Source: Maylandia zebra
Lineage: Eukaryota > Chordata > Actinopteri > Cichliformes > Cichlidae
Reading direction: 5' to 3'
DNA length: 64,000 nt
Assembly (NCBI RefSeq): GCF_041146795.1
Contig: NC_135178.1
Span: 1,217,344-1,281,343 of the forward strand
The notes below the pieces were generated by a model. That model was given only the letters and a program-made list of their open reading frames with translations. It ran no database searches and was not told the DNA's origin. Numbering within the stretch: position 1 is the stretch's first letter; each line of letters begins with the position of its first letter. The position numbers and the translations under genes were made by a program. Positions 61,009 to 64,000 of this stretch are shown here, in pieces.

Positions 61009-61854
61009 TTAGTTCTCCTGTCTTTCCTCAACTTTGCGTCCATCAATGAAGGCATGTGGACCACGAAAGTAGGCCCGTTTACCCGCACGTCTTGCCTCCC
61101 TCCACCAGAGGCCATAGGCGCTGTCGATCTTGTATGTCCTCCTGCGGCAACATCTCTGCGAAGCTGATGCCTTCTTGCTTGCAGGTTGAAGAGTCTTTGG
61201 TGCGCCTCCACAATTCTTCTTTGATTTGCCTCTGTGTGAATAGAATAATGATGTTTCTGTTTCTGCCATCAACTCGTTTCCCTAAGTGATGGACAATATC
61301 AACGGCCTCTTCTAAGTTCGAGTCAGGGGCAATCTTCTGGAGCGTTTGCAAAACCTTCACTCTAATGTTTTCGTCTTTGTCTTCCTTCACCCCTTTCAGC
61401 TTTAAGCACCACCTCATTCGGTAGCGCTCCTGTTCTCTCACTCTTCTTTTCAAGTCTTCATTTTCTTTAAGCAGCTGTTCGACTATCTCTGCAGCATTAA
61501 ACTCTACAGCCTTAATCAAGCTGGCAACCATAGCTGCACTTTGTCTGTTTTGTTCCTTGATATCTTCCAGTTGGACTTCAAATTTCTTCTTCCCAGAATG
61601 GCTTCAAAAATAGTTTTATTGGAGATATCATCTTCCTTCTCTGAAGATTTTGTTCTCTTCTCCTCTGGCGGTTGTTTTGATGGAGTTGGCGGCGCCAAGT
61701 CTGCTCCCCGTTCTCGCTTGTTTAGGCCCACGTTAGCAGCTTCAGTGCTAGCATAGCCATGGTCACTGACTTTAGCATGCAAAGACGTCTTAACATTGGG
61801 GTTTGACGGCACAAATGGCAGCTTTGCATTCTTAATAACCTTTTGGGCATCCAT
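61009..61854 (-). pseudogene. L1 copy 1 ORF1 (RNA-binding protein), broken
   Basis: ATG at 61854, MDAQKVIKNAKLPFVPSNPN, a basic, Ser-rich N-terminal part, then after a frameshift near 61530 a coiled-coil (AAEIVEQLLKENEDLKRRVR), an RRM-like domain (RMRWCLKLKGVKEDKDENIR, LGKRVDGRNRNIIILF) and, after another shift near 61200, a C-terminal region. Coiled-coil plus RRM is the normal plan of L1 ORF1 proteins, which bind element RNA. The two shifts make it inactive. Confidence 0.85.
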
Positions 61855-61939
61855 AGGTATAATTCGAGTGGAAGGAGAATAAAGTTACTTAGCAAATTTT
61901 GCGGTCTTTCGGAGCTCCTGAAAAAACACAACTGTTCAA

Positions 61940-61951
61940 GCCGCCATCTTG
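61940..61951 (-). promoter_or_regulatory. YY1-like site at the L1 copy 1 5' end
   Basis: The minus strand reads CAAGATGGCGGC at the start of the 5' untranslated region of L1 copy 1. A YY1 motif at the very 5' end is known to position transcription in human L1. The role here is an inference. Confidence 0.5.
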
Positions 61952-61984
61952 GTGCCCCCCCACCACCACGAAGTGTGCACTGGA

Positions 61985-62118
61985 CCACGCTTGATATTTG
62001 GGGAAATCGACCGCGCATTTGGAGTACACTTCGAATTGGGACAGACTTCGTCGCGTCGTGGTGACGTAATAGGTCTCAAAATGCGTACTCCAAGCGTGCG
62101 GTCTCTGAATTGGGACAC
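61985..62118 (-). mobile_element. Terminal part of a Harbinger-like element, reverse
   Basis: On the minus strand it starts GTGTCCCAATTCAGAGACCG and continues with ATTACGTCACCACGACGCGA, the same terminal plan as at 62130 in the plus direction. It abuts the 5' end of L1 copy 1. Confidence 0.55.
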
Positions 62119-62351
62119 AGTCATTGGCCGTGTCCCAATTCAGGGGAAGGATGCTTAAAATGCCATATTTGGATGCAATGACGTCACAGCGATGCGACGA
62201 GGGCTGTCCGAATTCGAAGAGCACTCAAAATGTGGAGACAAATGCGTCCTACTTTTCCCCAAATTTTAAGGATGGGTCCGATGTATCCTTCGTGTCCTAC
62301 TATATCCCAGGATTCATTGCGGGTCATAGAGGAGATTTGTTTCTGATAACG

Positions 62352-63823
62352 ATGCAGGAGAGGAAAACACTTTCAAATGTAAGTATATGAACATCTGGTT
62401 GTACAAAAGTTAAATTGTTATAGCGGTCGTGTTGTTAAGCTTTGGGCATCTGCATAGACATGTTTCTTTTATTGAAAATAACCGTAAACCAGCTTGTATC
62501 GCGGGTCCCGCGGTTTTTCATGTAATGCCGCTTACATACAGCTAATTTAGATTTTTTGAATTGGTGACATGTTGTGGGGAACAAAGACCAAACGGCTTAA
62601 TTTATTAAAACGAGGAGAAAACGATCACCTCTTTACTGGGGTGAAGAATTGGGCCGCTACGGCGTGGAGGTACAAGAATAAATCAATGTACACATCATAT
62701 TCATATGAGTGCGGTCCTATTAACCCTCATGCTGTACAGCAGCGGTCCCCAACCTTTTTGCGCCACAGGCCGGTTTATGTCAGACACGGAGCCTTTAAGG
62801 TGTCGTGGATAAATACAACCACATAAAATGATCCGACCAAGACAAAAACTGTGGTATTTTGTAAATATACTAATAAACGTGAATGTACTGAGTAATTGTG
62901 TAACTTTATTAGCAGCGTCCTCCTGAAAATGCGCCAACATTGAGAGTAACGTCCTCCTCTCTGCCGCTTAATGTTCTCTGGTCGCTATGGTAACGTGTAA
63001 ATATTTCTTTCAAAATAAGACACACAACTACAACAAGGGAAAGACCCAGGGAAACCGAGTTAACGATAATAACCCTGAAAACCATAAATTTGACTCTCGT
63101 GGCCCGGTACCAAACGACTCACGGACCGCTGCTGTGCAGAACCTGTGATGTCCAGACGGCGTTCCTCTGCTGTGAAAACTTTTGGGTTTAGGGATTAACA
63201 TAGTTGCCATGGTTTCCTTTCTTCTCTTATTTGTTGTGTGTGATCAGGACAATTCTGGAGAAGATGGGCCTGCAGGGGAAAGTCACCCGCTTGCAGGCCA
63301 GAAGACATGAGATAAGTTCAAAAAATACAAAGTACGTCTGTGTGTTATCAAGAAGATGATTCTTAAGAACACAAGTTAATAAATGTGCAATTACTAAGAG
63401 TTGTTGTGGTGTTTTTATTTGCCTGCTGTCATCTTTGATTTCCTCTGCCTTTAGGATTGCAAGTATCCAGGCTCAGGAGAGGGGTCAGTGGAAGCCCACT
63501 GCTGTGCTTGGCCCTGGTTTGCCGTCATGGATGAGGGCAAACCCACTAAGCCTCCTGTCCTAATGTCCTCTCTCCCTGAGGACACTCCAGGGCCAAGCAC
63601 AGCAGTGTGTGACCAAAACGACAGCGATGACGAAGCGGCTCAGCCACCTACGACAGGAAGGAAGAGGAGAAGAGATGATGAGCTGCTGGAGCTCATCAGA
63701 GAGGACATGAGGCAGCAAAGAGAGGCTGAGGAGAGGAGAGCAGGGGGAGGATGGACCGACTGTTTCACTTCTAGAAAGATCAGTTCCCAAATTACTTATG
63801 TACTGAGAAATGCATTTATTTGA
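62352..63823 (+). pseudogene. Myb/SANT-like DNA-binding protein gene, decayed
   Basis: Exons recognised: 62352-62378 (MQERKTLSN, donor GTAAGTA), about 62569-62669 (NLLKRGENDHLFTGVKNWAA, TAWR, donor GTACAAG), 63248-63331 (TILEKMGLQGKVTRLQARR) and 63455-63823 (DCKYPGSGEG, WPWFAVMDEGKPTKPPVLMS, LPEDTPGPSTA, acidic linker, KRRRDDELLELIREDMRQQR). This is the three-helix Myb/SANT region followed by the Pro-rich and charged C-terminus seen in Harbinger-associated proteins. Damage: no acceptor before exon 2, and in exon 3 a one-base shift plus loss of the Trp codon (TGA) before the KKYK end. The last exon is open to its stop. The normal role is DNA binding and transposase import. Confidence 0.7.
62740..63131. 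mobile_element. hAT MITE in the Myb/SANT gene intron
   Basis: Flanks CTGTACAG (62732-62739) and CTGTGCAG (63132-63139) match at seven of eight; ends CAGCGGTCC and GGACCGCTG are exact complements. It lies between exons 2 and 3. Confidence 0.88.
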
Positions 63824-64000
63824 ATATATTTGTTACATTGTTATATGTGTTGCATTAGTTTAAAGGTTTTATGTTATTAATAAATTGATTCAAACAAACA
63901 GTAATTGTCACTGACCTCAATTTGATTTACAGGCATATTTAACATGTATGAACATAACTTTGAACAATATTACATGGATATTTATTTGATAGCAATAAAT

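Larger units (their letters stand above)
62130..64000 (+). mobile_element. Harbinger-like element with Myb/SANT gene (runs off the window)
   Basis: It starts GTGTCCCAATTCAGGGG, holds a perfect CRE (TGACGTCA, 62179-62186) in the first 60 bases and the block TGCGTCCTACTTTTCCCC shared with 40.0-40.2 kb. It carries the exons of a Myb/SANT-like protein. The right end is not in the window. Elements of the PIF-Harbinger group usually carry a Myb/SANT gene beside the transposase, which would then lie beyond 64000. Confidence 0.55.

Noticed and set aside
63560-63790. Minus-strand 76-codon frame near the window end
   Set aside because: It is antisense to the last exon of the Myb/SANT gene.

Overview
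The window looks like nuclear DNA of a teleost fish, probably a percomorph and possibly a cichlid. The evidence is spliced vertebrate genes with GT-AG introns, many interspersed repeats of fish type (L2-like and L1-like LINEs, a Penelope-like element, hAT, Tc1, piggyBac-like, CACTA-like and Harbinger-like DNA transposons) and a tRNA-derived SINE resembling the AFC/HE1 group. No prokaryotic operon, phage or CRISPR structure is present.

Two host genes are well supported and both can be followed from start to stop. golph3 (+) has four coding exons between 22210 and 30160 and encodes a 293-residue Golgi PI4P-binding protein. A dtx3l-like Deltex E3 ligase (-) has four coding exons between 40575 and 34354, 427 residues in all, with a RING finger and a Deltex C-terminal domain. 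An interferon-response-like element lies 42 bases upstream of its ATG. The two genes converge, with about 3 kb of unremarkable DNA between the likely golph3 poly(A) site and the dtx3l stop.

Most of the rest is nested mobile DNA. 1-3.6 kb: an element with inverted repeats of about 450-490 bp and a SWIM zinc-finger exon, cut by the window edge. 3.9-4.1 kb: a minisatellite. 4.1-8.4 kb: an L2-like LINE split by three hAT insertions. 8.8-11.0 kb: a piggyBac-like remnant split by a hAT. 11.8-13.0 kb: about 70 copies of a 17-bp minisatellite. 15.4-16.0 kb: a Tc1 relic. 16.6-19.1 kb: a Penelope-like element with inverted ends. 19.9-21.4 kb: a second L2-like LINE. Inside golph3 introns: a Tc1 relic, several hAT elements and a 252-bp near-perfect palindrome. 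40.7-51.3 kb: an L1-like LINE split by two CACTA-like elements that themselves carry a hAT, a SINE and an LTR-like insert. 51.8-62.0 kb: two L1-like LINEs, a solo LTR, a retrotransposed L1 3' module and a hAT. 62.1 kb to the end: a Harbinger-like element with a decayed Myb/SANT gene.

Target-site duplications give the order of insertion in many places. The host genes are intact, while nearly every transposon reading frame is broken. The most notable items are the 17-bp array with co-varying palindromic cores, the interferon-response motif at dtx3l, the intronic palindrome, the SWIM element, and an L1 3' module present twice in inverted orientation.
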